DNA from: an uncultured Micrococcales bacterium
GTDB lineage: Bacteria; Actinomycetota; Actinomycetes; Actinomycetales; Microbacteriaceae
Direction of reading: 5' to 3'
NCBI GenBank assembly: GCA_903922825.1
Contig: CAIXVE010000001.1
Span: 1-42,009, forward strand
DNA: 42,009 nucleotides
In this document: positions 1 through 8,446 of the stretch, in pieces
How the letters are laid out: every line of letters begins with the position of its first letter
How positions within the stretch are numbered: position 1 is the stretch's first letter
Position numbers and translations under genes: made by a program
Notes under the pieces: generated by a model
What the model was told of the DNA's origin: nothing
Database searches by the model: none
What the model saw: only the letters and a program-made list of their open reading frames with translations

Positions 1-14
1 CCAAAGGCGTAAGC

Positions 15-947
15 ATGGCAAAAACTAGTTTTGCCATTGATGCTTATTTGCGTCACCTAACCATCGAACGAGGCATGGCGAAGAACACGCTTTTGGCATA
101 TCGCCGAGATTTAGGCATCTACTCTCTTTTCCTCAACGAGCGAGAAATCGAGGATGTTTCTAAAGTTACCGAACTAACAGTTCGAGACTTCTCGCAGTAT
201 TTGGTCCTCACTAAGGATCTGGTTGCAGCTTCGGTGGCTAGGGTTCTTGCTGCTGTCAGGGGTCTTCATAAGTTCCTCCTTCTAGAAGGAATGGTTGAAA
301 CAGATGTTTCTGCTTCCGTTAAGCCGCCTAAAGCCCCCAAACGTTTACCGAAAGCCATATCAGTATCTGAAATTGAGAGACTGCTCAAAGCTGCTGGACC
401 CGATCCCGATGGCGCTTCAGGACTTGCCATCGACCTCATTCGGGTTCGTGATAGGGCAATTCTGGAACTTCTATATGCAACTGGAGCACGTGTTTCAGAG
501 CTGGTCAATATTGATCTAGATGATCTGGTTGACCCCGAGATTATTCGGCTATTTGGTAAAGGTTCAAAGGAGCGGATTGTTCCGGTGGGTAAGTATGCCC
601 AGACGGCTTTGCAGGCATATTTAGTCAGAGTGAGGCCAGGGCTGGCCATGCTTTCCAAAGGAACCCCGGCCCTGTTTTTGAATCAGCGGGGAACCAGATT
701 GTCGAGGCAAAGTGTCTGGCAGATCATCTCGGATGCTGCCGAGGTGGCCAAAATGGAAAAAGAAGTATCGCCACACACTTTTAGGCACTCTTTTGCCACC
801 CATCTTCTAGAAGGTGGAGCTGATGTGAGGGTAGTTCAGGAGCTTTTAGGCCATGCTTCTGTGGCTACCACCCAGATTTACACCCTGGTTACCGTAGATG
901 CACTTAGGGAGATATATGCAATTAGTCACCCCCGTGCACAGCGTTAG
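15..947 (+). CDS. xerD: Tyrosine recombinase XerD
   Basis: Site-specific recombinase that, with a XerC partner, resolves chromosome dimers at dif during division. The 310 aa length is normal for the family. The N-terminal SAM-like DNA-binding domain covers about residues 5-90 and the catalytic domain about 110-300. The full active-site set is visible: Arg159 (in GARVSEL), Lys182, His254 and Arg257 (HTFRHSFATHLL), His280 (LLGHASVATTQIYT) and nucleophile Tyr289. The ATG start follows an AAAGGCG ribosome site at the window edge, so the gene is complete but its upstream neighbour is not seen. Being followed by parA and scpAB matches the actinobacterial order xerD-parA-scpA-scpB, which supports the housekeeping XerD assignment over a phage integrase. 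Confidence 0.95.
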   Translation: MAKTSFAIDAYLRHLTIERGMAKNTLLAYRRDLGIYSLFLNEREIEDVSKVTELTVRDFSQYLVLTKDLVAASVARVLAAVRGLHKFLLLEGMVETDVSASVKPPKAPKRLPKAISVSEIERLLKAAGPDPDGASGLAIDLIRVRDRAILELLYATGARVSELVNIDLDDLVDPEIIRLFGKGSKERIVPVGKYAQTALQAYLVRVRPGLAMLSKGTPALFLNQRGTRLSRQSVWQIISDAAEVAKMEKEVSPHTFRHSFATHLLEGGADVRVVQELLGHASVATTQIYTLVTVDALREIYAISHPRAQR

Positions 948-964
948 ACTATTCAGAGAACTTA

Positions 965-983
965 TTGAAGGTTATTCCTTCAA
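965..983. promoter_or_regulatory. Inverted repeat between xerD and the parA-like gene
   Basis: A perfect dyad with 7-base arms (TTGAAGG and CCTTCAA) separated by 5 bases lies in the 72-base gap before the parA-like gene. No T tract follows, so it is a poor intrinsic terminator. The 7-5-7 geometry equals the core of the dyad upstream of ftsZ, although the arm sequences differ. It could be an operator or an mRNA hairpin; no function is shown. Confidence 0.4.
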
Positions 984-1019
984 CACTTACTGCTGTGAAG
1001 CTAGAGAGGAAGCCTTACT

Positions 1020-1853
1020 ATGGCAGGTAAAAACACTGACAGCCGGTTTCCCACCCCAAAGCGCCTAACCAGTCACGGCCCCGCCCGGATTATTGCTTTA
1101 TGTAATCAAAAAGGTGGGGTTGGCAAAACCACAACAACCATCAATACCGCTGCAGCGTTAGCTGAATACGGGCGTCGAGTTCTTCTGGTTGATTTTGATC
1201 CGCAAGGTGCCCTAACTCGAGGTTTAGGCGTTGAACCAGAAGACGGCAAGACTGTTTATGAGTTGCTTCTAGACCGCAAACTTAAAGCTTCCGATGTGAT
1301 TGTCCACACCGAAGTCGAAGGCTTGGATCTTATTCCTGCGAATATTCAACTTTCGGCAGCAGAAATTCAGTTAGTTGCGGAACCTGGTCGTGAAAAGATA
1401 CTTTCCTCTGTGCTACGTCCACTTCTTGGTGATTATGACCTTGTGATGATTGACTGCCAGCCTTCGCTGGGCCTCTTAACTGTAAATGCTTTGACTGCGG
1501 CTCACGGTGTGTTAATTCCAGTTGCGTGTGATTACTTTGCTCTAAAAGGTCTAGAACTTCTAATTAACAACACAGTTGAACTCGTCCGTGAACGCCTAAA
1601 TGAGTCTCTAAAGATTGATGGAATCTTGGCTACTATGTTTGATCCTAGAACTTTGCACTCGAGAAGTATGCTCAACGAATTGAACGAAAAGTATGGTTCA
1701 ACAGTTTTCCGTTCAGTTATAAAAATGACTGTGAAGTTCAAAGATTCCTCCGAAAAGGGAAGACCTGTGACCCAGTACGCTCCAAGCTCTGAAGCAGCTG
1801 AGCTGTATCGAGCAGTTGCACGAGAGATGGTGGACCGTGGCGTCGCTCCATAA
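1020..1853 (+). CDS. pldP: ParA-family ATPase, PldP/Rv1708-like
   Basis: Deviant-Walker ATPase of the ParA/Soj family, 277 aa. The Walker A motif with signature lysine (QKGGVGKTT) lies near residues 30-38, the DFDPQG motif near 58-63, and a Walker B-type stretch (YDLVMIDCQPSLGLL) near residue 140. There is a short basic N-terminal extension. The ATG has a good AGAGAGGAA ribosome site. In Corynebacterium glutamicum the ParA-like division protein PldP, and in Mycobacterium Rv1708, sit between xerD and scpA exactly as here, so an orphan ParA acting in division or segregation is more likely than the ParA of the oriC-proximal parAB pair; no parB follows. The stop codon overlaps the start region of scpA. 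Confidence 0.85.
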   Translation: MAGKNTDSRFPTPKRLTSHGPARIIALCNQKGGVGKTTTTINTAAALAEYGRRVLLVDFDPQGALTRGLGVEPEDGKTVYELLLDRKLKASDVIVHTEVEGLDLIPANIQLSAAEIQLVAEPGREKILSSVLRPLLGDYDLVMIDCQPSLGLLTVNALTAAHGVLIPVACDYFALKGLELLINNTVELVRERLNESLKIDGILATMFDPRTLHSRSMLNELNEKYGSTVFRSVIKMTVKFKDSSEKGRPVTQYAPSSEAAELYRAVAREMVDRGVAP

Positions 1854-2655
1854 TGATGTTGACGATCTTTCAGGTTCTGGTTTCTCACTAAACATAGGTA
1901 ACTTCGAAGGTCCTTTTGATTTATTGCTTTCGCTTATCTCTAAGCACCAGTTAGATATAACTTCTATCTCGCTTAGCCAGGTGACCAACGATTTCATCAC
2001 CTACGTCAGAACACTTGAAGAAACTGACCAGATGGATGAGTTCAGTGAATTTTTGGTTGTTGCTGCAACACTTCTGGATATTAAGATTGCTGAACTTCTC
2101 CCTAAAGGTGAAGTGGTTGACCCAGAAGATGTTGCATTACTGGAGGCCCGTGATTTGCTCTTTGCTCGCCTATTGCAATATCGAGCTTTCAAAGAGATTT
2201 CAACTTGGTTCCAAACTGCCATCGCTTTGGAAGTTCGAAGAGTTTATAGATCTGTTCGACTAGAAGATAGATTCAAAGCTCAGCAACCGGAACTTATTTG
2301 GACTTTAACTCTTGAGGATTTCGCAAGGCTAGCCGAAGAGACCATGACCCCTAGGGAAATCCCGATGGTTGGACTGACTCACTTGCATGCGCCTAGAGTT
2401 TCTATTCGTGAGCAGGCTTATGAAGTTGTTGCCATGCTGCGTTCGGCGACCAGTCTTAGCTTCAGAGAACTTATTGCTTCGGTTCGAGATCGTGGAGTGC
2501 TAATCGCCCGTTTCCTATCTGTTCTTGAGCTTTACCGTTTAGGTGCAGTTAGTTTTGAGCAGACCGAATCGCTTGGACCTTTGCAAATCACTTGGCGAGC
2601 AGAAAATTTTGATGAATCACTATTGTCAGCGTTAGGAGCCGACTATGACTCTTGA
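1837..2655 (+). CDS. scpA: Segregation and condensation protein ScpA
   Basis: Kleisin subunit of the SMC-ScpAB condensin, bridging SMC heads during chromosome compaction. The family hallmark near the N-terminus (GNFEGPFDLLLSLISKH) and the C-terminal winged-helix region (FLSVLELYRLGAVSFEQ) are both present. I choose the GTG at 1837 because the family normally begins shortly before the FEGPFDLLL motif and GAGAGATGG lies just upstream; a TTG at 1816 would add 7 residues. Either start overlaps the parA-like gene, implying coupled translation. With the GTG start the protein is 272 aa, usual for the family. The SMC subunit is not in this window. Confidence 0.93.
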   Translation: MASLHNDVDDLSGSGFSLNIGNFEGPFDLLLSLISKHQLDITSISLSQVTNDFITYVRTLEETDQMDEFSEFLVVAATLLDIKIAELLPKGEVVDPEDVALLEARDLLFARLLQYRAFKEISTWFQTAIALEVRRVYRSVRLEDRFKAQQPELIWTLTLEDFARLAEETMTPREIPMVGLTHLHAPRVSIREQAYEVVAMLRSATSLSFRELIASVRDRGVLIARFLSVLELYRLGAVSFEQTESLGPLQITWRAENFDESLLSALGADYDS

Positions 2656-3322
2656 GAATAACCAAGAACCAGAAATTGAAGTAACCGTTGAGGAAACTGT
2701 GGTTGAAGAACTCACTGACACTCAGGACCCAAGAGAAGCTCTTGCTCTCAATGAAGAGCTAGACCCTGATTCACTTCAGGGTGCAGTTGAGGCTATCTTG
2801 ATGGTCGCTGAAGTGCCGCTCTCGTTGGTTCACCTTGCCACTTCGCTAAACACTCCTGTCCCACAGATTAAAGCAGCCGTTCTGAAAGCTAAGGCGGATT
2901 TCGATGGTGCTGATGGTTCAAGACCGAGAGGTTTTGAACTTCGCGAGGTTGGAGGCGGCTGGCGAGTTTTCGTTCGTGAAGAATACGAGTGGGCGGTCAG
3001 AGAATTCATTTCTAATGAAAACCCAACCAAGCTTTCGCAAGCAGCTTTAGAAACGCTGGCTGTTATCGCCTATCGTCAACCGATTGCCAGAGGACAGATT
3101 GCTTCTATCCGCGGAGTTAACGTTGACACAGTTGTTAAAACCTTGCTTTCTAGAGGTTTGATCACAGAGTTGTTCACCGACAGTGAGACAGGTGCAATCA
3201 ACTATGGAACCACAGAAACCTTCTTAGAAACTCTTGGTATTAATGCCTTGGAAGATCTGCCGCTCATCAGCCCGTATCTTCCAGATGCCACTGCTGACTT
3301 TGATAGTTCGAACGGACAGTAG
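2645..3322 (+). CDS. scpB: Segregation and condensation protein ScpB
   Basis: Second accessory subunit of SMC condensin; ScpB dimers bind ScpA. The two winged-helix domains span about residues 43-205, with the family signature ALETLAVIAYRQPI and the following IRGVN region. The protein is 225 aa with an unusually acidic first 40 residues (repeated E/V/D/T) that precede the conserved fold and are probably disordered. The ATG lies inside the end of scpA (11-base overlap), so the two subunits are probably made at matched levels by coupled translation. The next gene starts 2 bases after the stop. Confidence 0.93.
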   Translation: MTLENNQEPEIEVTVEETVVEELTDTQDPREALALNEELDPDSLQGAVEAILMVAEVPLSLVHLATSLNTPVPQIKAAVLKAKADFDGADGSRPRGFELREVGGGWRVFVREEYEWAVREFISNENPTKLSQAALETLAVIAYRQPIARGQIASIRGVNVDTVVKTLLSRGLITELFTDSETGAINYGTTETFLETLGINALEDLPLISPYLPDATADFDSSNGQ

Positions 3323-3324
3323 TG

Positions 3325-4128
3325 ATGAATGCAAATAATGAAGGGGTTCGCCTTCAAAAGGTGTTAGCCAATGCCGGGGTTGCCTCTAGGAGAGCCAGCG
3401 AGGAGCTCATTCTTGCGGGTTCAGTTAAAGTCAACGGCAAAGTAGTTAAAGAACTTGGAACTAGAATCGATCCAACTCAGGACATGGTCTCAGTTAAGGG
3501 AACGCCAATTCAGCTAGATGCAAGTCGTGTTTATTTGGCACTCAACAAACCAATTGGGGTTATCTCTTCAATGTCTGATGAGTTCGGTAGACCAGATCTA
3601 AGTCAATATGCGCTTCGCGATGATCGTGTCTATAACGTAGGGCGTTTAGACGCTGACACTTCTGGTCTAATAATCCTCACCAATGATGGTGAACTGGCAA
3701 ACATGCTGGCTCACCCTAAATATGGTGTTACCAAAACTTATGTTGCAAAAGTTGAAGGTCAGATTTCAAGCCAAGATCTAAACAAACTGCTCAATGGCGT
3801 TGAATTGGAAGATGGACCAATGAAAGCCGATAAAGCGAACCTAATTGACGGTAATGCTTGGGAGTCTTTAGTTGAGATTGTTATTCATTCAGGAAAAAAC
3901 AGAGTAGTTAGACGTCTATTTGAAGCGATCGGTCATCCGGTCACTGAGTTGGTCAGAAGGCAATTTGGTCCTATTCAATTAGGTCCACTTAAACCTGGCC
4001 AAACCAGATTACTTAGCAAGGTTGAAGTTGGAGCACTTTTGAAGGCAGCTCAAAATTCAGCCAATAAACCACAAACCAACTCTGGTGCTAAGCCAGGGCC
4101 CAAGCCAAGGGGGAAACGCAAATGGTAA
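3325..4128 (+). CDS. rluB: rRNA pseudouridine synthase, RsuA/RluB family
   Basis: Converts specific uridines of ribosomal RNA (23S for RluB-like members) to pseudouridine. An S4 RNA-binding domain (RLQKVLANAGVASRRASEELI) occupies about residues 8-55, followed by the catalytic domain with the active-site aspartate in NVGRLDADTSGL (about Asp109). The Lys/Pro-rich basic tail (about the last 25 residues) is typical of actinobacterial members. The stop of scpB (TAG) is followed by an overlapping GTG at 3322 and an ATG at 3325; I take the ATG, giving 267 aa. Location directly after scpB and before cmk matches Mycobacterium Rv1711. Assignment to RluB rather than RsuA or RluE rests on context and is less certain. 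Confidence 0.88.
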   Translation: MNANNEGVRLQKVLANAGVASRRASEELILAGSVKVNGKVVKELGTRIDPTQDMVSVKGTPIQLDASRVYLALNKPIGVISSMSDEFGRPDLSQYALRDDRVYNVGRLDADTSGLIILTNDGELANMLAHPKYGVTKTYVAKVEGQISSQDLNKLLNGVELEDGPMKADKANLIDGNAWESLVEIVIHSGKNRVVRRLFEAIGHPVTELVRRQFGPIQLGPLKPGQTRLLSKVEVGALLKAAQNSANKPQTNSGAKPGPKPRGKRKW

Positions 4129-4484
4129 TCAGAGCCATTCGTGGAGCAATTCAACTCGATGTTGATGAGCGCGAACATTTATTGAAACTCACAGCTGAGC
4201 TTCTAGCCAAGATGTTGCACTCAAATAACTTACACACCGACCAGTTGGTGAGTATTTTATTCACTGCCACCCCAGATATCACAAGTGAATTCCCTGCATT
4301 AGCTGCTAGAGAATTAGGTCTTGGCGATGTTCCACTACTTTGCTTTGTTGAGATGAACGTTAAAGGTGCTTTACCTAGAGTGGTTCGCGTGATGATCAAT
4401 GCTGAAGTTGATACCCCGAGAAGCGAAATCCAACATGTTTACCTTCGTGGTGCGGCGGCACTTAGATTGGACATTGCTCAGTAA
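4122..4484 (+). CDS. aroH: Monofunctional chorismate mutase, AroH type
   Basis: Converts chorismate to prephenate for phenylalanine and tyrosine synthesis. The 120 aa protein aligns with the trimeric AroH fold of Bacillus subtilis rather than the helical AroQ fold. The catalytic and binding residues are in place: Arg7 (RAIRGA), Arg63, Cys74 and Glu77 (CFVEMNVKG), Arg89, Tyr107 (HVYLRGA) and Arg115. The ATG follows GGGGAAA and overlaps the previous gene by 7 bases; the stop overlaps the tyrA start as TAATG. The next gene uses its product, so aroH-tyrA forms a two-step tyrosine module inside a segregation/translation operon. Confidence 0.92.
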   Translation: MVIRAIRGAIQLDVDEREHLLKLTAELLAKMLHSNNLHTDQLVSILFTATPDITSEFPALAARELGLGDVPLLCFVEMNVKGALPRVVRVMINAEVDTPRSEIQHVYLRGAAALRLDIAQ

Positions 4485-5563
4485 TGTCTAGAACATCAGG
4501 TCAGGTCCATGTCATCGGTGCAGGTTTATTAGGAACCAGCATCGGGTTGACTTTGTCCAACCTTGGCCTTGATGTTTCACTCGAAGATAGTTCACCAGCA
4601 AGCACAAAACTGGCTATCGATTTCGGTGCAGGTAGGGAACTTAAAGAAAGCGATGACGTCGCTATTGTTGTTGTCTGTGTTCCACCTGATGTCACAGCGA
4701 ACACAGTTATCTCTGCACTAAATAGATTTCCTAAAGCTACAGTCACCGATGTTGCTTCAGTGAAAAGCTCAGTCCTTGAAGCTGTGGTAGCAAGTTCTGC
4801 AGATACCTCGAGGTATGTTGGTTCTCACCCTATGGCTGGACGCGAAAAAGGTGGTGCTTTATCTGGTCGGCCTGATCTTTTTGTGGGCAGACCTTGGGTT
4901 ATTGCCGTCGAACCAAATACCAGCACTCTAGCTGCAGAGATTATCGAGAAACTTGCTTTAGACCTAGGTGCTAGTCCTATTCGCATGAGCGCTGCTGCGC
5001 ACGATAGGGCAGTGGCTTTGGTCTCTCATGCACCACAGGTTATTTCATCGCTTCTAGCCGCAAGGCTCATTGATGGGCCAGATGAAGATTTGGCGCTCGC
5101 AGGTCAAGGTCTTCGTGACACTACACGCATAGCTGCGAGTGACCCTAAGCTTTGGTTACAAATTCTGGTGGCTAACTCAGAAGCACTACTCCCAGTTCTT
5201 GAGCATTTCTCAGATGATTTAAACAAACTGATTTCTTCTTTGCAGGAAGTCAACTCCAATGGCGCATTGAGTGTTATCGCTAAAACGCTGGAAGCTGGGA
5301 ATCAAGGTATTGCTAGGATTCCCGGCAAACATGGTTCAAGCAATACTTCCTATGCTTCATTGGTTGTCATGATTGACGATAAACCTGGCGAGCTTGCGAG
5401 ATTGCTAAATGAAATAGGACATGCAGGTCTAAACATTGAGGATCTGAAACTAGATCACGCTACCGGTGCGCAAGTTGGTCTTGTTGAACTTGCGGTTTTG
5501 CCGAATATTGAAAGTTCGCTAATTGAGTTGCTAACCAAAAATGGTTGGAAGTTGGTCGGCTGA
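4484..5563 (+). CDS. tyrA: Prephenate dehydrogenase with C-terminal ACT domain
   Basis: Oxidatively decarboxylates prephenate (or arogenate) with NAD(P)+ on the way to tyrosine. It is 359 aa. The Rossmann dinucleotide motif (VIGAGLLGTSIG) is at residues 10-21, the conserved SHPMAGREKGG with the likely catalytic His115 follows, and the all-helical dimerisation region runs to about 270. The last 75 residues (SLVVMIDDKPGELARLLNEIG) form an ACT domain, so feedback control by an aromatic amino acid is expected. The ATG shares its A with the aroH stop codon, and its own TGA overlaps the cmk ATG. Whether prephenate or arogenate is the real substrate cannot be read from the sequence. Confidence 0.93.
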   Translation: MSRTSGQVHVIGAGLLGTSIGLTLSNLGLDVSLEDSSPASTKLAIDFGAGRELKESDDVAIVVVCVPPDVTANTVISALNRFPKATVTDVASVKSSVLEAVVASSADTSRYVGSHPMAGREKGGALSGRPDLFVGRPWVIAVEPNTSTLAAEIIEKLALDLGASPIRMSAAAHDRAVALVSHAPQVISSLLAARLIDGPDEDLALAGQGLRDTTRIAASDPKLWLQILVANSEALLPVLEHFSDDLNKLISSLQEVNSNGALSVIAKTLEAGNQGIARIPGKHGSSNTSYASLVVMIDDKPGELARLLNEIGHAGLNIEDLKLDHATGAQVGLVELAVLPNIESSLIELLTKNGWKLVG

Positions 5564-6210
5564 TGCATATCGTTGCAATTGATGGACCTGCAGGTTCAGG
5601 CAAATCCAGCGTTAGTAAAGCCAGCGCTCTAAGACTTGGCTTTGGTTATCTAGACACCGGTGCTGCATATCGTGCACTAACTCTGAGTTTTCTTGAAAAG
5701 AAGATTGATGTGACTAATCTAAACTCTCAGGAGATTGCCGAACAATTTGATTATGCGATTTCCCTCGATCCCAGTAATTTCTGGGTTAGAGCTTTCGGTT
5801 TTGACGTCACAGAGGCCATCCGCGAGCCTAGAGTTGCACAGGCTGTGAGCTTGACAGCGGGGAATACTGAAGTTCGTGCATACATGAAAGAGTTGACCAG
5901 AACTTTAGTTTCACAAAGTCAACTTCCTGGAGTGGTGGTTGAAGGAAGAGACATAACCACGGTTGTATTTCCTGATGCACAAACTCGTATTCTCTTAACT
6001 GCCAGTGAAGAAGTTAGACTAAGTAGGCGTTCCGCTGAATTGCCAGCTGGTGTTTCACTCACCGAAATGGTGACCAAACGTGATCAAACAGACTCTAAAG
6101 TTGTTGACTTTATGACCCCAAGCGAAGGTGTGAGTCTTTTGGATTCAACTGAACTCACTTTTGAGCAAACAGTTGATGCAGTTATTCATTTAGTTAGAGA
6201 ACTTAGATAG
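5563..6210 (+). CDS. cmk: Cytidylate kinase
   Basis: Phosphorylates CMP and dCMP with ATP to the diphosphates. The P-loop GPAGSGKSS lies at residues 8-16, followed by the YLDTGAAYRALT substrate region and the later VVEGRDITTVVFPDA segment typical of Cmk. The preferred ATG at 5563 overlaps the tyrA stop (ATGA-type coupling) and places the P-loop at the usual distance from the N-terminus, giving 215 aa; an upstream TTG at 5545 would add six residues. Cmk directly before der is a conserved actinobacterial order (Rv1712-Rv1713). Confidence 0.94.
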   Translation: MHIVAIDGPAGSGKSSVSKASALRLGFGYLDTGAAYRALTLSFLEKKIDVTNLNSQEIAEQFDYAISLDPSNFWVRAFGFDVTEAIREPRVAQAVSLTAGNTEVRAYMKELTRTLVSQSQLPGVVVEGRDITTVVFPDAQTRILLTASEEVRLSRRSAELPAGVSLTEMVTKRDQTDSKVVDFMTPSEGVSLLDSTELTFEQTVDAVIHLVRELR

Positions 6211-6216
6211 GGAATT

Positions 6217-7725
6217 ATGGACGAGCAAGAGTTTGAACCAGAGTTAGTGAACTCTGATTTCATTGAACGCGTTAATTCGCTATCTGATGAACAGGCGCTG
6301 GCAACAGAGAACGCGCTTCGTGCTGGCCTTGAAGACTACGATCTTGACGAAGATGATGTTCGTATCCTGGAGGAACTTGGTCAAAATGAAGGCCAACCAA
6401 TCCTGCTTCCTGCCCTTCCAGTCCTAGCAATTGTTGGTCGGCCAAATGTGGGTAAATCTGCTTTGGTAAATAGGATTATTGGTCGACGAGAAGCTGTGGT
6501 TGAAGATAAGCCAGGTGTTACTCGCGATCGTGTTTCTTATAAAGCTGAATGGAATGGACGTAAGTTCACTCTGGTTGATACTGGTGGCTGGGAACCAGAT
6601 GCTAAAGGTATTGATAAGTCTGTGGCACTTCAGGCCGAGATTGCAGTTGAATTAGCTGATGCTGTTTTGTTTGTGGTTGATGCAACTGTTGGCGCCACTG
6701 CAACTGATGAGCGCGTCGTGAAAATGCTTAGAGCGTCAAAGAAGCCGGTTTTACTACTAGCCAACAAAGTTGATGATGAACGCCAAGAATCTGACGCAGC
6801 AACTTTATGGTCTTTAGGTCTAGGGGAGCCACATCCGGTTTCAGCTGTTCATGGACGCGGTGTTGCTGATGTGTTGGATGCAGCAATGAAGGTTCTACCT
6901 GAAGTTTCTGGAGTTGCCAAACAAGAGTTCGGTGGCCCTAGAAGAGTTGCCATCATTGGTCGACCTAACGTTGGTAAGTCATCACTTCTAAACAAAGCTG
7001 TTGGCAGCGAACGAGCTGTGGTTAACGATTTGGCTGGCACCACAAGAGATCCTGTTGATGAGCAGGTTGAACTTGGTGGAAAGATTTGGCGGTTCATCGA
7101 CACTGCAGGTATTCGTAGGAGACTTCACTTGGCTCAGGGTGCAGATTTCTATGCATCGCTTCGAACAACAGCGGCTCTTGAAAGAGCGGAAGTTGCTGTT
7201 GTAGTTCTTGATGTTACTGAGAAGATTAGCGAAGCGGACATTCGTATAGTTGATTTGGCTCTTGAGTCTGGACGTGCCCTAGTTGTTGCATTCAATAAGT
7301 GGGACAACCTAGGTGAAGATAGACGTGAATATCTAGAACGCGATATTGAACAGAACCTCGCACATATAGCTTGGGCTCCGAGAGTCAATATGTCCGCTAA
7401 GACCGGCCGTCACTTGGACAAACTTGTTCCAGCTCTGGAAGTTTCACTTGCATCTTGGGATACCCGTATTCCAACGGGTAAACTCAATGCTTTCATTCAA
7501 GAACTAGCTATGGAATTCCCACACCCGGTTCGTGGCGGCAAGCAACCAAGAATTCTATTTGCTACTCAGGCAAGCTCAAGACCGCCTAGGTTCGTCTTGT
7601 TTACTACTGGATTCATAGATCCTGGTTATCGTAGATTCATCATTAGGAGACTTCGTGAAACCTATGGTTTTGAAGGAACCCCTATTGAATTGAGCATGAG
7701 GGTTAGAGAGAAGCGTAAGCGTTAA
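6217..7725 (+). CDS. der: Ribosome biogenesis GTPase Der (EngA)
   Basis: Essential tandem GTPase that helps assemble the 50S ribosomal subunit. Two G domains are evident: the first with [10 protein letters not shown] at about 74-83, DTGG near 121 and NKVD near 183; the second with [12 protein letters not shown] at about 248-259, DTAG and NKWD. A C-terminal KH-like domain follows from about residue 415 and ends in a basic tail (RVREKRKR). At 502 aa it is longer than the roughly 440-490 common in the family because of an acidic N-terminal extension of about 65 residues, a trait also known from actinobacterial EngA proteins. The ATG lies 6 bases after cmk. Confidence 0.96.
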   Translation: MDEQEFEPELVNSDFIERVNSLSDEQALATENALRAGLEDYDLDEDDVRILEELGQNEGQPILLPALPVLAIVGRPNVGKSALVNRIIGRREAVVEDKPGVTRDRVSYKAEWNGRKFTLVDTGGWEPDAKGIDKSVALQAEIAVELADAVLFVVDATVGATATDERVVKMLRASKKPVLLLANKVDDERQESDAATLWSLGLGEPHPVSAVHGRGVADVLDAAMKVLPEVSGVAKQEFGGPRRVAIIGRPNVGKSSLLNKAVGSERAVVNDLAGTTRDPVDEQVELGGKIWRFIDTAGIRRRLHLAQGADFYASLRTTAALERAEVAVVVLDVTEKISEADIRIVDLALESGRALVVAFNKWDNLGEDRREYLERDIEQNLAHIAWAPRVNMSAKTGRHLDKLVPALEVSLASWDTRIPTGKLNAFIQELAMEFPHPVRGGKQPRILFATQASSRPPRFVLFTTGFIDPGYRRFIIRRLRETYGFEGTPIELSMRVREKRKR

Positions 7726-7738
7726 TATTGTGAACACA

Positions 7739-7812
7739 CGGGCTATAGCGCAGCTTGGTAGCGTACTTGACTGGGGGTCAAGGGGTCGTGGGTTCAAATC
7801 CCGCTAGCCCGA
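7739..7812 (+). tRNA. tRNA-Pro (anticodon GGG)
   Basis: The sequence folds as a full cloverleaf. The acceptor stem is CGGGCTA with TAGCCCG, the D arm GCGC/GCGT encloses AGCTTGGTA, the anticodon stem is CTTGA/TCAAG around the loop CTGGGGG (anticodon GGG at the third to fifth loop bases), and the T arm is GTGGG/CCCGC with loop TTCAAAT. The discriminator base is A. The CCA end is not encoded (ACAG follows), so it must be added after transcription. It sits between der and pgsA with no room for a separate operon. Confidence 0.96.
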
Positions 7813-7828
7813 CAGGTAAAAGGAAGAC

Positions 7829-8446
7829 ATGGCAGAGAGTAATTTACAGTTATCGGAAAAGGTGCTCACCGTTCCGAACCTGTTGAGCGCGCTTCGGTTG
7901 CTGCTTGTTCCTGTTTTTCTTTGGCTGATTTTGATTGATCAAAACCTTTTAGCATTTGCCGTGTTGGCATTTTCTAGTTTCACTGACTGGCTTGATGGGT
8001 ATTTGGCTAGAAAACTAAACCAGATGTCTCGATTGGGTCAGTTGCTCGATCCGGCTGCCGATCGACTTTTTATCCTGGCTTCACTTCTTGGTTTAGCCAT
8101 CACCAATCAGGTTCCTTGGTGGTTGGTAATCGTTATCGTTTCAAGGGATCTGCTTTTGTTCTTCACGTTGCCCTTCTTAGCCCAAATTGGTTATGGACCA
8201 CTGCCCGTTAACTACACAGGTAAAGCTGGCACCTTTGCACTGCTCTATGCTTTCCCGCTTTTGCTGCTTCCTCAGGTTTTGCCAGAATCTTACGCTGTCG
8301 TGGTCTATCCAATTGCTTGGGCTTTTGCCTTTTGGGGTATTTGGCTTTACTGGTGGACAGGGGGAGTCTATTTACTTCAGGTTTATAACTTAAGAAAAGC
8401 AGCCCTTACCAATTCCACTATTCTTGTTAACGAACAGGAGAAGTAA
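7829..8446 (+). CDS. pgsA: CDP-alcohol phosphatidyltransferase (PgsA-like)
   Basis: Integral membrane enzyme that transfers a phosphatidyl group from CDP-diacylglycerol to an alcohol, most likely glycerol-3-phosphate (phosphatidylglycerophosphate synthase). The family signature is complete at about residues 52-77: DWLDGYLARK, then LGQLLDPAADR (pattern D..DG..AR........G...D...D). Five or six hydrophobic helices fill the 205 aa. The ATG has a clear AAAAGGAAG ribosome site. In Mycobacterium pgsA2 (Rv1822) lies a few genes before garA (Rv1827), matching the neighbour here. The acceptor alcohol is inferred; cardiolipin or inositol phosphate synthase relatives share the motif. Confidence 0.85.
   Translation: MAESNLQLSEKVLTVPNLLSALRLLLVPVFLWLILIDQNLLAFAVLAFSSFTDWLDGYLARKLNQMSRLGQLLDPAADRLFILASLLGLAITNQVPWWLVIVIVSRDLLLFFTLPFLAQIGYGPLPVNYTGKAGTFALLYAFPLLLLPQVLPESYAVVVYPIAWAFAFWGIWLYWWTGGVYLLQVYNLRKAALTNSTILVNEQEK

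Noticed and set aside
266-658. A 130-codon minus-strand frame inside xerD
   Set aside because: Ser/Arg-rich translation typical of an antisense shadow; xerD on the other strand has all catalytic residues.
15-947. Tyrosine recombinase as a sign of an integrated element
   Set aside because: Length, motifs and the following parA-scpAB order fit housekeeping XerD; no attachment site, repeats or phage genes are nearby.
5545-5562. Upstream TTG as the cmk start
   Set aside because: The ATG at 5563 overlaps the tyrA stop in the coupling pattern used all along this operon and gives the normal distance to the P-loop.
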